From assembly GCF_004345325.1 (NCBI RefSeq), contig NZ_SLVJ01000026.1:1-53612 (forward strand): a stretch of DNA of 53,612 nt, read 5' to 3'. Within the stretch, counting starts at the first letter, position 1; every line of letters starts with the position of its first letter. A program made the position numbers and the translations under genes. This stretch comes from Acinetobacter calcoaceticus (GTDB lineage: Bacteria > Pseudomonadota > Gammaproteobacteria > Pseudomonadales > Moraxellaceae). Positions 33,120-41,327 of this stretch are shown here, one piece after another. The notes under the pieces were generated by a model that saw nothing but the letters and a program-made list of their open reading frames with translations, ran no database searches and was not told the DNA's origin.

Positions 33120-33608
33120 CTATTTTTGGTTCGATATATTAAATCCAGCTTGCGATTTTTTACCTTTAGATTTAATGCGAACTTTATCTGAGATATTTTG
33201 ATTATCAGGGAATGTGCCATTGTTAACAGTCGGGTTTGTACCATTTAGCTGAGTACCGCTACTACTGTTGGTTGGTTGACTTACAACACTGTCTTTATTA
33301 CTAGCCCCTAATAAGAGCAGAACTACATTGGTTTTAACATCTTGATCAGCTAAACGATATTTTTCAAGCACTAGAGTCTCATCTGTAGGCAAAGCATTTG
33401 AAGAGCGCAATCCAGTAATGACGTATTGGACATCTACACCCGACTGTGCGAGAGCCGCCATCTGTACAGCAGTTGGTGATGAAACCTCTTTCTCCCAGTC
33501 AATTAATGTTCGTTTCGATGAGTTAGCCAATGCTGCAAAATCTGGTTGATTTAAGCCCAGTCTTGTTCGCTCTTCTTTAATTCTAGATCCAATCACGATA
33601 AAATCCAC
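33120..33608 (-). CDS. XRE-family prophage repressor with motif-bearing C terminus
   Basis: The protein has 162 residues starting at a GTG (33608); a GTG four codons later is possible. The N-terminal domain is a clear XRE helix-turn-helix (GSRIKEERTRLGLNQPDFAA, SKRTLIDWEKEVSSP, about residues 7-66). A low-complexity linker rich in Ser, Thr, Asn and Gly follows. The last 20 residues (VRIKSKGKKSQAGFNISNQK) match the N-terminal motif of the two downstream membrane proteins. There is no LexA-type peptidase domain, so induction must use another route. Position next to the divergent early promoter and operator supports the repressor role. Confidence 0.85.
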   Translation of the reverse strand: MDFIVIGSRIKEERTRLGLNQPDFAALANSSKRTLIDWEKEVSSPTAVQMAALAQSGVDVQYVITGLRSSNALPTDETLVLEKYRLADQDVKTNVVLLLLGASNKDSVVSQPTNSSSGTQLNGTNPTVNNGTFPDNQNISDKVRIKSKGKKSQAGFNISNQK

Positions 33609-33619
33609 ACTATTAATTG

Positions 33620-33648
33620 TTGACTAGTGCAGTAATCTGCACTATTGT
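33620..33648 (+). promoter_or_regulatory. Early promoter with operator inside
   Basis: TTGACT (33620-33625), 17 bp, then TATTGT (33643-33648) is a good rightward sigma-70 promoter. The spacer is almost exactly the perfect palindrome AGTGCAG-TAAT-CTGCACT (33626-33643). A protein bound there would block RNA polymerase. The repressor and the Ner-like protein are the obvious candidates. Confidence 0.8.
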
Positions 33649-33704
33649 TGGTTTACAGAGTTCAACTTAATTCTTTTTAAATCGCACAGTAGAGGGCTAA
33701 TTCT

Positions 33705-33911
33705 ATGCCGATTAAAACTCCCGAAGAAGTCAAAAAAACTTTTGAAGAAAGAGGTCAAACAGTTGCCAACTGGGCAAGTCAAAATGACTATCGACCACAG
33801 GACGTTTACAAAGTTCTCAATGGCCAAGCTAAGTGCAAATACGGCATTGGTCATGAAATTGCAGTCAAACTAGGTCTTAAAGCAGTTCCTAAATCAAGAG
33901 CTACTACCTAG
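33705..33911 (+). CDS. Ner/Cro-like DNA-binding protein (BcepMu gp16-like)
   Basis: The protein has 68 residues: IKTPEEVKKTFEERGQTVAN, then WASQNDYRPQDVYKVLNGQA and GIGHEIAVKLGLKA. This is the pattern of the BcepMu gp16 family of small phage DNA-binding proteins. GAGGG lies upstream of the ATG. As the first gene of the early transcript opposite the repressor it should act as Ner/Cro, shutting off repressor and early transcription. Confidence 0.88.
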   Translation: MPIKTPEEVKKTFEERGQTVANWASQNDYRPQDVYKVLNGQAKCKYGIGHEIAVKLGLKAVPKSRATT

Positions 33912-33957
33912 ACAAGATTTGAACATTTTTGCACAAATTTGCACAAAGGGAAAGAGC

Positions 33958-34101
33958 ATGAAAAATGAAAATTTTTGCATAAATTTCATTTGTATTTTTT
34001 TGATTTTCTTTGGTTATTTTGGATGGTTTGTTGCTGAGCAGGACAACGAAATATTGCGTGAACAATTATCTTCCCAAACAGGCCAAGAGGTACGTAAATG
34101 A
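33958..34101 (+). CDS. Small membrane protein
   Basis: The peptide has 47 residues from the ATG at 33958, with GGAAAGAG upstream; a frame from 33919 lacks such a site. One membrane segment (FCINFICIFLIFFGYFGWFV) is followed by a short charged tail (EQDNEILREQLSSQTGQEV). Its stop overlaps the next start by 4 bp. Function is unknown. Confidence 0.6.
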   Translation: MKNENFCINFICIFLIFFGYFGWFVAEQDNEILREQLSSQTGQEVRK

Positions 34102-34391
34102 GCACAGTTAAATCAGCAGGAAAGGTTCTAAAAGTATTAAAAGCACTACGTGGGCATAGTTTGCAAGGTGTTAGTAATCAGGAACTCTCGATAAGCCTTG
34201 ATGAATCTCCATCGCAAATTTATAGAGCACTTCAAACATTGATTGCCGAAGGCTTGGTGAAGAAAGAAGAAAATGACCTATACACGCTTGGTTCGGCACT
34301 CGTGCAAATTGCTAAAGCCCATGATAACGAAATTGAGCGAGCTAAAGCACGTATAGCTGAGATCGAACAACGTACAAGTGTCAATTACTAA
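34098..34391 (+). CDS. IclR-type winged-helix phage regulator
   Basis: The protein has 97 residues. AGKVLKVLKALRGHSLQGVS and SPSQIYRALQTLIAEGLVKK form an IclR-like helix-turn-helix, and a short helix follows. The effector-binding domain of full IclR proteins is absent. Similar short proteins occur in the early operons of B3-type transposable phages. It probably binds phage DNA during replication or control. Confidence 0.8.
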   Translation: MSTVKSAGKVLKVLKALRGHSLQGVSNQELSISLDESPSQIYRALQTLIAEGLVKKEENDLYTLGSALVQIAKAHDNEIERAKARIAEIEQRTSVNY

Positions 34392-34400
34392 GGAAGTATC

Positions 34401-35315
34401 ATGGACTTAGAACAAAAAACCACTGAAATCTCTATTTCTGAGCATGCACAAAAACTAGGCTTACTAGCAACTCAACTTGGCTATCAAGGCACTTTGACTG
34501 TTGGTGCAATTGAGGATGAAATCCGCTTCTATCAACAACGTACTGTTGAGGCTTGCATGGAACTCGGTAAACGTTTGCTTATCCTCAAGGAAATGACTCC
34601 TCATGGAGAGTTCGAAAAACGTATTGAAATACTCGGTTTCAGCTCGCGTATGGCAAGAAAATTTATGTCAGCAGTACTTAAGTTTTCAAATCGGAATTCG
34701 AGTTCCGTTTTACAAGCCGCGAAATCACAAACTAAGCTTTTAGAGTTGGTGGTGCTTGATGATGATGAATTTGATGTCATCGAACAAGGTGGGAGCATTG
34801 GGGATGTATCCTTAGACACCATAGAAACAATGTCTGTACGAGAGCTTAAGAAAGCATTACGTGATGCTAAAGCCGATATTGAATCTAAAGATCAAGATCT
34901 AAATGCAAAAGATCAAGTCATTCAAAAGAAAGACGAAAAAATGAATCAGATGGATGCTGAGTTAACCAAGCTCAAGAGCCCCACTGAGATTAAAAAACGT
35001 GCTGAATCAGAACCACAGTTGCTTTCCCAAAAAGCTTTAGAAGATTTTCACGTGACATGTATGACAATGCTGAATGCCACAACACGGTTTGTGAATGAAG
35101 CAAATTCAATCATGGAAGTGGTCAGTGAAAATGCTCTTTTCGATGTACAGGATCAGCTGGTGCAATCCATTGTAGCGACATTCCAAACTATTGCTCAAAC
35201 CGCTGCTGATCTAAACGTGCAGATCGATTTTGAAGAAATGGTAAATCCTGCATGGATGGCTTCTCCACAGGAAGAACTAGTCGATGTTGAAACATCCACA
35301 AACGTGGAGCAGTAA
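34401..35315 (+). CDS. DUF3102-like early phage protein
   Basis: The protein has 304 residues. The N-terminal region (IEDEIRFYQQRTVEACMELG, KRLLILKEMTPHGEFEKRIE) fits DUF3102. Residues about 150-200 form a coiled coil (KKALRDAKADIESKDQDLNA). The C terminus is helical. It precedes the transposase gene by 2 bp and is probably involved in early DNA metabolism; its role is unknown. Confidence 0.75.
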   Translation: MDLEQKTTEISISEHAQKLGLLATQLGYQGTLTVGAIEDEIRFYQQRTVEACMELGKRLLILKEMTPHGEFEKRIEILGFSSRMARKFMSAVLKFSNRNSSSVLQAAKSQTKLLELVVLDDDEFDVIEQGGSIGDVSLDTIETMSVRELKKALRDAKADIESKDQDLNAKDQVIQKKDEKMNQMDAELTKLKSPTEIKKRAESEPQLLSQKALEDFHVTCMTMLNATTRFVNEANSIMEVVSENALFDVQDQLVQSIVATFQTIAQTAADLNVQIDFEEMVNPAWMASPQEELVDVETSTNVEQ

Positions 35316-35317
35316 TC

Positions 35318-37063
35318 ATGACGACTCCAAATCTAGCAAAACAAGATTATTTACGCGAAGTTGCAGAAAAACTTGGCTCGGCTGGGTTTGGTGAGAAAGG
35401 TCCAATTGTGGAAACAGCGTGTAAATATCTTCAAGTAAGCCGGCCCCAGTTATATCGCGACCTCGAAACTGTCGGTTTTAAGTCTGAACGTAAACAGCGT
35501 TCAGACAAAGGAAAAACTATCGTTCCGACAGATGTAGCGGAAATGATTGGCGGCATGGTTCATGTTGCAACACGCGCAAATGGTAAAAAAACCTTACCGA
35601 TCACCACTGCTTTAGAAATTTTGGTGGCAGATGGTAAGGCCCCAAATGTCTCGGCTGCGACAATTGCGCGAGTGATGAAACAAAACATGTGTCACCCAAA
35701 ACAACTTGCCACACCATCGGCACACACTCAGCAAAAGTCATTGCATCCAAATCATGTCTGGCAGGTTGATGCTTCAGTCTGCGTCCTGTTCTACCTCCCT
35801 AAAGGTGGTATGCAGGTGATGGATGAGAAGAAGTTCTATAAGAACAAACCTGCCAACATCAAGAAAATTGAGAATGACCGTGTGATTCGTTACGTGATCA
35901 CTGATCACTACAGCGGTTCGGTTTATGTTGAGTATGTAACAGGTAGTGAAAGCTCAGAAAACCTGATTGATATTTTTCTAAACAGTATTCAAAAACGTAC
36001 TGACCAGGAACCATTGCATGGTGTGCCCAATATTCTGTATGTCGACAAGGGTTGTGCTAACACCAGCGGTTTATTCAGGAACTTACTGGAACGTTTAGAT
36101 GTCATTTTTATTGCCCATGCGACAGGTAATTCACAAGCCAAGGGGCAAGTTGAGAATGCACAAAACATTGTCGAAACTCAATTTGAGGGTCGCCTACGCT
36201 TTATGCAAATTAGCAGCATTGAGCAACTCAACATTGCTGTAGCTAAGTGGCGGATGTTTTGGAATGAAACCAAAACACATAGCCGCACCAAGCGCACTCG
36301 TAATGCAGTTTGGCAGAGCATAAAGCCACAGCAGTTACGCATAGCACCACCAATGGCATTGTGTGAAGAACTGGTTAGCACGGTACCAGTTGAAAGAACG
36401 GTTACTGGCAATCTTACAGTAAGCCACACCATCAAGGGCTATGGCTCACACGATTATGACGTGCGCTATGTCGATGGGATTTATCCCAAAGCAAAAGTCA
36501 AAATTGTCGTTAATCCATACCGCGCACCGAGTATTGATGTTCTATCGAAAGATGAACATGGCAATGAGGTCTTATTCACCTGCGATCCATTACAAACTGA
36601 TTGGGTTGGCTTTAGAGAAACCGCTTCAGTGATTGGTGAAGAAATTAAAGCCATGCCACAGAGTGAGATTGATGCAAACCGCAAACGCATCATCAAGAAA
36701 GCCTACAACGCCGAGACCTTGGAAGAAGCAGATAAGGCTATCGCCAAAAAGCAACCTGCGTACAAAGACCAGATCAATCCACTAGCCGATGTGAATGCCA
36801 CTACGGTACCAACATATTTAAATCGTGCTGGTGAACAAATGACAACGACCAGTCAGCGTCGTCAGGTTGCCCCAGTGAACTATATCCAAGCGGCTAAACA
36901 GATTCGCGGAGTCGTGGGTGATTTATGGACTGCAGATCATTTTGCAGCACTTAAAAAATCATTCCCAAATGGCGAAATACCACAGGACGTTATTCCTGAA
37001 ATCATCGAAGGGATTAAGTCTGAAAATACTAAACCTAAATTACGTGTAGTTGGAGAGTACTAA
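35318..37063 (+). CDS. Transposase A (MuA-like DDE integrase/transposase)
   Basis: The protein has 581 residues. The N terminus holds helix-turn-helix segments (YLREVAEKLG..., VSRPQLYRDLE) for end binding. The rve catalytic core shows VWQVDAS (Asp151), LYVDKGCAN (Asp243) and GQVENAQNIVE (Glu279), a DDE triad with a spacing of 35 residues between the last two. A beta-barrel and a C-terminal Mu-C-like region follow. It integrates and replicates the phage by transposition using the terminal repeats described here. It overlaps the B gene by one base. Confidence 0.95.
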   Translation: MTTPNLAKQDYLREVAEKLGSAGFGEKGPIVETACKYLQVSRPQLYRDLETVGFKSERKQRSDKGKTIVPTDVAEMIGGMVHVATRANGKKTLPITTALEILVADGKAPNVSAATIARVMKQNMCHPKQLATPSAHTQQKSLHPNHVWQVDASVCVLFYLPKGGMQVMDEKKFYKNKPANIKKIENDRVIRYVITDHYSGSVYVEYVTGSESSENLIDIFLNSIQKRTDQEPLHGVPNILYVDKGCANTSGLFRNLLERLDVIFIAHATGNSQAKGQVENAQNIVETQFEGRLRFMQISSIEQLNIAVAKWRMFWNETKTHSRTKRTRNAVWQSIKPQQLRIAPPMALCEELVSTVPVERTVTGNLTVSHTIKGYGSHDYDVRYVDGIYPKAKVKIVVNPYRAPSIDVLSKDEHGNEVLFTCDPLQTDWVGFRETASVIGEEIKAMPQSEIDANRKRIIKKAYNAETLEEADKAIAKKQPAYKDQINPLADVNATTVPTYLNRAGEQMTTTSQRRQVAPVNYIQAAKQIRGVVGDLWTADHFAALKKSFPNGEIPQDVIPEIIEGIKSENTKPKLRVVGEY

Positions 37064-38259
37064 TGCCTAAGAATTTGAAACAACTACTTGATGAACATTC
37101 CATCAGTCAAACATGGATCGCAAAGAAGCTGAGCTTCAGTACTGCAACCATTAATTTGATTGTTAAGCACGGAAAGTATCCGAAAAAGAATGCTGAGAGC
37201 ATTAAACAGCAACTTATTAATTTACTTGTAAGCAAGGGACTTACTGAAAGCGAAATTTCAACAGCAATGGTTGCTGTACAACTCAACTCTGAAAACGACC
37301 AAGCCTCCGAGATTGAGTGTACAGCTGCCCCACAAACAAAAATGGAAGAGGAGCAACTTATGCTACTACGTAAACAAACCTTAACACCAGCCGCAAAAAA
37401 GCAATTTGCCTTATTTAAAAACATCTTTACAGAAAGTATTCGCAATGCGAATGAGCTTTATAACAACTCAGACATCAACTATGTCCGTGAAAGTATGTGG
37501 CAGGCTGCAAAAGGTAACACATCATTTATTGCCGTGATTGGTCAATCAGGGGCTGGTAAAAGCACCTTGCGTGAAGAACTTCATGATCGCATTGAACGTG
37601 AGCGTGAACCCGTTGTGGTCATTGAACCTTATGTCTTGGCGACAGAGGATAACGACATAAAAGGTAAGACGCTTAAAGCTGTCCATATTGCTGAAGCGAT
37701 CCTTTCTGCACTTGCGCCAAGCACAAATGCAAAACGCTCACCTGAAGCACGGTTCCGCCAAATACACAACTTACTTAAAGAGTCGAGCCGAGCCGGGCAT
37801 CATCACCTACTAATTATTGAAGAAGCACATAGTTTGCCAATTCCAACATTGAAGCATTTGAAGCGGTTTATTGAGCTAAAAAATGGTTTCACACCTTTAC
37901 TTTCCATCATCTTAATTGGACAAGATGAACTCAAGATCAAGCTTGCAGAAAACAACCAAGAAGTCCGTGAAGTCGTACAACGCTGTGAAATTGTCACGCT
38001 TGAACCATTCACTCAGGTGACTTTAGCAGACTATTTAAAGCACCGCTGCCAAGCTGCGGATCGCAACCTCAGCGAATTTATAGACGAGTCGGGTTTGGAT
38101 GCTATTTGCACCAAATTGACACGCAATATTGGTCGTCGTAATCAGCATGAAAGCCTTTTATATCCCCTTGCAGTTGGCAACTTAATTACTGGTGCCTTGA
38201 ATGCTGCAGCTGAACTTCACGTTCCTGTTGTCACTGGCGACCTGGTCATGGAAGTCTAA
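37063..38259 (+). CDS. Transposition protein B (MuB-like AAA ATPase)
   Basis: The protein has 398 residues. The N-terminal helix-turn-helix (LLDEHSISQTWIAKKLSFST) is as in MuB. The ATPase core has Walker A GQSGAGKST (160-168) and Walker B LLIIEEAH (249-256). It should form DNA filaments that choose target DNA, stimulate A and give target immunity. The length exceeds MuB (312 residues), mainly through the region between the HTH and the ATPase. Confidence 0.93.
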   Translation: MPKNLKQLLDEHSISQTWIAKKLSFSTATINLIVKHGKYPKKNAESIKQQLINLLVSKGLTESEISTAMVAVQLNSENDQASEIECTAAPQTKMEEEQLMLLRKQTLTPAAKKQFALFKNIFTESIRNANELYNNSDINYVRESMWQAAKGNTSFIAVIGQSGAGKSTLREELHDRIEREREPVVVIEPYVLATEDNDIKGKTLKAVHIAEAILSALAPSTNAKRSPEARFRQIHNLLKESSRAGHHHLLIIEEAHSLPIPTLKHLKRFIELKNGFTPLLSIILIGQDELKIKLAENNQEVREVVQRCEIVTLEPFTQVTLADYLKHRCQAADRNLSEFIDESGLDAICTKLTRNIGRRNQHESLLYPLAVGNLITGALNAAAELHVPVVTGDLVMEV

Positions 38260-38262
38260 AGT

Positions 38263-38361
38263 ATGGATTTCACGTTTAAGAACACCATGATTTGCAATTT
38301 CCTTATGGGGTTGATCGTCATGAGTCTCATTGCAGCAGTCTTAGGAGGGTGTCATGGCTGA
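38263..38361 (+). CDS. Very short hydrophobic peptide
   Basis: The peptide has 32 residues (NTMICNFLMGLIVMSLIAA... ending VLGGCHG). It has one membrane segment and a lipobox-like LGGC only three residues from its end. It begins 3 bp after the B gene and its stop lies inside the start of the zinc-finger gene, so it fits the operon. It may be a real microprotein or merely a coupling leader. Confidence 0.4.
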   Translation: MDFTFKNTMICNFLMGLIVMSLIAAVLGGCHG

Positions 38362-38563
38362 TTTCGCTGATATGGCAACAGATATTGCTGAAGAGCGCTT
38401 GCAACGCTCTATTTCAGCACGGGCAAAGTTTGTAGCTGAAAGTAATTATGAATGTGAAGACTGCGGCAATGACATTCCGGCTCAACGTCGTGCTTTGGGT
38501 GGGGTTATCCGTTGCATTCAATGTCAAACCAAGTTTGAAGCAAAACAGAAACACTTTAGATAG
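38354..38563 (+). CDS. TraR/DksA-type C4 zinc-finger protein
   Basis: The protein has 69 residues with CEDCG and CIQCQ pairs forming the C4 zinc finger, preceded by a helix (EERLQRSISARAKFVAESNY). Short DksA-like phage proteins can bind RNA polymerase in the secondary channel and change promoter choice. GGAGG lies upstream of the ATG. Confidence 0.88.
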   Translation: MADFADMATDIAEERLQRSISARAKFVAESNYECEDCGNDIPAQRRALGGVIRCIQCQTKFEAKQKHFR

Positions 38564-38572
38564 GAAATCCTA

Positions 38573-39208
38573 ATGAATATGACTCAAATCCCTATTGGTT
38601 ACTGGGAAAACGCTCAAGGTGCATTAGTACCTGAAGCCAATGTCAAAGAGATCGACAAGCTGCGCGATCAAACTGTTAAACGTATTTGGGAAAAAGCGGA
38701 AGCAATTCACAAGGCACTTGCTGAGTTTAAAGATATTGCTTTTGCTGATATTGCTACTTTCATCCAAATTTCGGCTGACCAGTACGATTCAAAGCTTGGC
38801 GGCAATAAAGGAAATGTGACCCTCATTACTTTTGATGGTCGTCTTAAAATCCAACGCAATATTGCAGAACGCATTGTATTCGATGAGCGTTTATTGGCGG
38901 CTAAAAATCTGATTGATGAATGCTTAAAAGAATGGACAGCAGATGGCCGTGATGAAATCAAAGCCATCATTAACAGTGCGTTTAACGTAGATAAAAAAGG
39001 AGAGATTAGCACCACTAAAGTTCTTGGTCTCAAGAAAATTGAAATCAACCATGAAAAATGGCTTGAAGCCATGCAAGCCATCTCTGACAGCATCAACATT
39101 GCTGGCAGCAAATCTTATTTACGCTTTTACCAACGCAACGATGACTCTGGTGAATATGAACCGATGTCACTCGATATTGCATCTATCAAAACCAAGGAAA
39201 CTTTCTAA
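38573..39208 (+). CDS. DUF3164 protein (Mu early gene)
   Basis: The protein has 211 residues: [40 protein letters not shown] and [19 protein letters not shown]. These are the conserved features of DUF3164 in the early regions of Mu-like phages. Its biochemical role is unknown. The stop overlaps the HU gene start (ATG at 39208). Confidence 0.92.
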   Translation: MNMTQIPIGYWENAQGALVPEANVKEIDKLRDQTVKRIWEKAEAIHKALAEFKDIAFADIATFIQISADQYDSKLGGNKGNVTLITFDGRLKIQRNIAERIVFDERLLAAKNLIDECLKEWTADGRDEIKAIINSAFNVDKKGEISTTKVLGLKKIEINHEKWLEAMQAISDSINIAGSKSYLRFYQRNDDSGEYEPMSLDIASIKTKETF

Positions 39209-39483
39209 TGAACAAGTCAGAACTTATTAAAAACATCGCTTCTCAAGCTGATTTAACCCAAGCGCAAGCTACAGCTGCACTGCAAGCTTTCGAAACCAGT
39301 GTCATAGATACCTTAGCCAATGATGGTGAAGTTGCCCTGATTGGCTTTGGAACATTCAAAGTGACTGACCGCGCTGCACGTGTTGGTCGCAACCCTAAAA
39401 CAGGTGAAGAGATTCAAATTAAGGCCAGTAAAGTTCCAACTTTTAAAGCTGGTAAGGCATTAAAGGATGCAGTCAATGGATAA
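39208..39483 (+). CDS. HU-family DNA-bending protein
   Basis: The protein has 91 residues, the full HU length: [20 protein letters not shown], then [20 protein letters not shown] and [20 protein letters not shown]. The RNPKTGE arm is intact. Host HU is required for Mu transpososome assembly, so this copy probably helps fold the phage ends. It overlaps the next gene. Confidence 0.95.
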   Translation: MNKSELIKNIASQADLTQAQATAALQAFETSVIDTLANDGEVALIGFGTFKVTDRAARVGRNPKTGEEIQIKASKVPTFKAGKALKDAVNG

Positions 39484-39763
39484 TTTTAAAAACGACACAG
39501 CTTCGGCATCAATGGATGTAGCTAAGCTTGTTGAAGATACCATTTTTTGGTTTGAGCAAAGAATTGAAATGTTAAATGACATTATCGAAGCGGAAGGCAC
39601 TGTCGTTTTGGCTTCATCAAAAGGCACTGATACCGAGCTTAATGACGAACAAAGTCGAGCGTTTAGAGTAGGTTTAGCTACTGCAATAAGCATTATTGGG
39701 GCGTTTCCACTTTCATTAGACCAGCCAACTTACTCTCTTGATATTGGCGAGTTAGAGGCTTAA
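39476..39763 (+). CDS. Small acidic early protein, unknown
   Basis: The protein has 95 residues from the ATG at 39476 ([20 protein letters not shown]), which overlaps the HU stop; an ATG at 39467 is possible. It is helical and acidic with no motif I recognise. It lies in the early operon. Confidence 0.6.
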   Translation: MDNFKNDTASASMDVAKLVEDTIFWFEQRIEMLNDIIEAEGTVVLASSKGTDTELNDEQSRAFRVGLATAISIIGAFPLSLDQPTYSLDIGELEA

Positions 39764-39840
39764 GCGAAACATAGGCATTCGTGCCTATGTCTACCAGATG
39801 TCGTGGTCTGGCACTGATGAGCAGCGAGGAGTAAAGCACA

Positions 39841-39990
39841 ATGAAAAAATGCACTTTAAAAATCCGTCATAAATGGGTGTACGTTGGAAATGTACAGGTA
39901 ACAACACAAACAGCGCGCACATTATCAATTGGCTTTAAAGGTCTCTACAAATGCGCTTGTGGCGCTAGAAAATATGGGTTTATGCAATGA
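39841..39990 (+). CDS. Small zinc-ribbon-like protein
   Basis: The protein has 49 residues (MKKCTLKIRHKWVYVGNVQV... ending KCACGARKYGFMQ). A cysteine-histidine cluster at the start and a CxC near the end suggest a small metal-binding protein. AGCGAGGAG lies upstream of the ATG. The stop overlaps the next start (ATGA). Confidence 0.6.
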   Translation: MKKCTLKIRHKWVYVGNVQVTTQTARTLSIGFKGLYKCACGARKYGFMQ

Positions 39991-40055
39991 TCAAAATTGA
40001 AGATTTAGAAAAACTACCACCTGAAGTTGTGGAAAGTTTAGGGGAAATATCATGA
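39987..40055 (+). CDS. 22-residue microprotein
   Basis: It reads MIKIEDLEKLPPEVVESLGE then IS. Both its start and its stop overlap the neighbouring genes in ATGA form, so it is positioned for translational coupling. It may be a genuine microprotein or only a relay. Confidence 0.45.
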   Translation: MIKIEDLEKLPPEVVESLGEIS

Positions 40056-40273
40056 GTATTTTATTCAATTGGGTATTTATCATTGCGTACTTTTCAGTAT
40101 TCATTGTTGGTTTATTTGGATGTTTTAATCTTTCAAAACAATACTGGGTTGCTCGTTCTATGGCTGGTAACACAGTTTTTGTAAAACGCGCTCTGACAAT
40201 AAAGGCGACATCAACTGGACTGTTAGGTTTTTGTGCCATTGTTGGATTGATCCAAGCAATTAAAGGGGCTTGA
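40052..40273 (+). CDS. Two-segment small membrane protein
   Basis: The protein has 73 residues with hydrophobic segments at about 5-27 (LFNWVFIIAYFSVFIVGLFG) and 52-70 (ATSTGLLGFCAIVGLIQAI). A GGGGAAA lies upstream of the ATG. No family is recognised. Confidence 0.6.
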   Translation: MSILFNWVFIIAYFSVFIVGLFGCFNLSKQYWVARSMAGNTVFVKRALTIKATSTGLLGFCAIVGLIQAIKGA

Positions 40274-40275
40274 GA

Positions 40276-40716
40276 ATGAAATTCAATAAAAAAGCTAAGC
40301 TCATCCAACTGATACATATTGGTAAGTCACAGTTGAAACTTGAGGATGATGTTTACCGTGATGTGTTAGAAAGCTGTACTGGGAAGAACAGTTCAAAACA
40401 ATTGACCATTGCACAACTAGAGTCTGTGTTGGATCGCATGAAGCAGCTCGGCTTTGCAGTTGAGTCCAAAGATAAAACTGGTGTGAAAAATTTAGCTGAT
40501 GATGCTCAGAGTAAACTCATTCGTCATCTATGGCTTCAACTACATAATGCTGGCCAAGTTCGTAATAGCAGTGAAAAGGCTCTGGCTAAATTTGTGGAAA
40601 ATAAAGTTGGCGTTAGTGCGCTTCAATTTTTAAGCACTAAGAATGCAGACATGATCATTACTCATCTACGCCAGTGGTGTAAGCGTTGTGGCCTAGAGCG
40701 ATTAAATCAAGCATAA
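40276..40716 (+). CDS. GemA-like protein (DUF1018, Mu gp16)
   Basis: The protein has 146 residues from the ATG at 40276; a TTG at 40270 is in frame but weaker. LIQLIHIGKSQLKLEDDVYR, DVLESCTGKNSSKQLT and HLRQWCKRCGLERLN match GemA/gp16 proteins. In Mu, GemA changes host gene expression and DNA topology and lies just before the middle regulator, as here. Confidence 0.9.
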   Translation: MKFNKKAKLIQLIHIGKSQLKLEDDVYRDVLESCTGKNSSKQLTIAQLESVLDRMKQLGFAVESKDKTGVKNLADDAQSKLIRHLWLQLHNAGQVRNSSEKALAKFVENKVGVSALQFLSTKNADMIITHLRQWCKRCGLERLNQA

Positions 40717-40722
40717 AAAAGA

Positions 40723-40750
40723 AAAGCCCATGATTGCAGTCATGGGCTTT
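40723..40750. terminator. Terminator-like hairpin after gemA
   Basis: AAAGCCCATGA pairs with TCATGGGCTTT around a six-base loop; T-rich on both sides. It separates the early operon from the mor-type gene, so the latter probably has its own promoter. Confidence 0.7.
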
Positions 40751-40789
40751 TAGAATCCAACAACCATCCCACCAAGGACGATTTAAGTC

Positions 40790-40802
40790 ACTATAACATA
40801 GT
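40790..40802. promoter_or_regulatory. Palindrome before the Mor-type gene
   Basis: ACTAT-AAC-ATAGT lies 18 bp before the activator start. It overlaps a TATAAC-like -10 and might be a binding site or part of the promoter. Confidence 0.4.
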
Positions 40803-40820
40803 ATTTTATGAGGTAAAACT

Positions 40821-41282
40821 ATGGCTTATCGTCCGCACATCCAAGATGCTACACAAGTCTTTTCAGATATCGAAATCATCGAATTAATGCCCCGAAGTTA
40901 TGCCTTTGTCACAAAGTTAATTGGCGTTGAAGCGGCTTTAAATCTAATAAATGCATATGGCGGCACAAGCATCTTCATACCCTGTAAACACGCTTTAAAT
41001 ATCAATAATGACATTACGCATGTCGTTGGCTTAAAGTGCCTTCAGCGGCTTTCTGATCAACTCGGTAACGCTACTATTGAAATCCCTATGGGTACACCAA
41101 TCAAGATTGCCATGCGCAACCGTGCGATCCGAGAACTTGCTAAAAAAGAGTCTAAGCCAAAATTAGCCCGTAGGTTTAACGTGACTCTAAGAACAATCCG
41201 CTCGATTGTGAATGGTGAGGAAAAGCTTAAAAAAAATGATGATAGAAATCTTGATCTTTTTGAACAAAATAGCGGACTCTAA
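40821..41282 (+). CDS. Mor/C-family transcription activator
   Basis: The protein has 153 residues. The dimerisation part contains LNLINAYGGTSIFIPCKHAL (the Mor GGxxIYIP signature). The DNA-binding helix-turn-helix is at NRAIRELAKKESKPKLARRF with NVTLRTIRSIVNG. Mor and C of Mu are dimers that bind palindromes and recruit RNA polymerase to middle and late promoters. It is the only such gene here, so it is the natural activator for the six dispersed palindromes. It is the last phage gene. GAGG lies upstream of the ATG. Confidence 0.9.
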   Translation: MAYRPHIQDATQVFSDIEIIELMPRSYAFVTKLIGVEAALNLINAYGGTSIFIPCKHALNINNDITHVVGLKCLQRLSDQLGNATIEIPMGTPIKIAMRNRAIRELAKKESKPKLARRFNVTLRTIRSIVNGEEKLKKNDDRNLDLFEQNSGL

Positions 41283-41293
41283 TCCGCTATTTT
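41266..41293 (+). terminator. Terminator at the end of the activator gene
   Basis: AAAATAGCGGA pairs with TCCGCTATTTT around six bases containing the stop codon, followed by CTATT. It stops the early/middle transcript close to the right phage end. Confidence 0.75.
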
Positions 41294-41327
41294 CTATTGC
41301 GCCAGTTGCAAAGTCTTTTCAAAAGCC

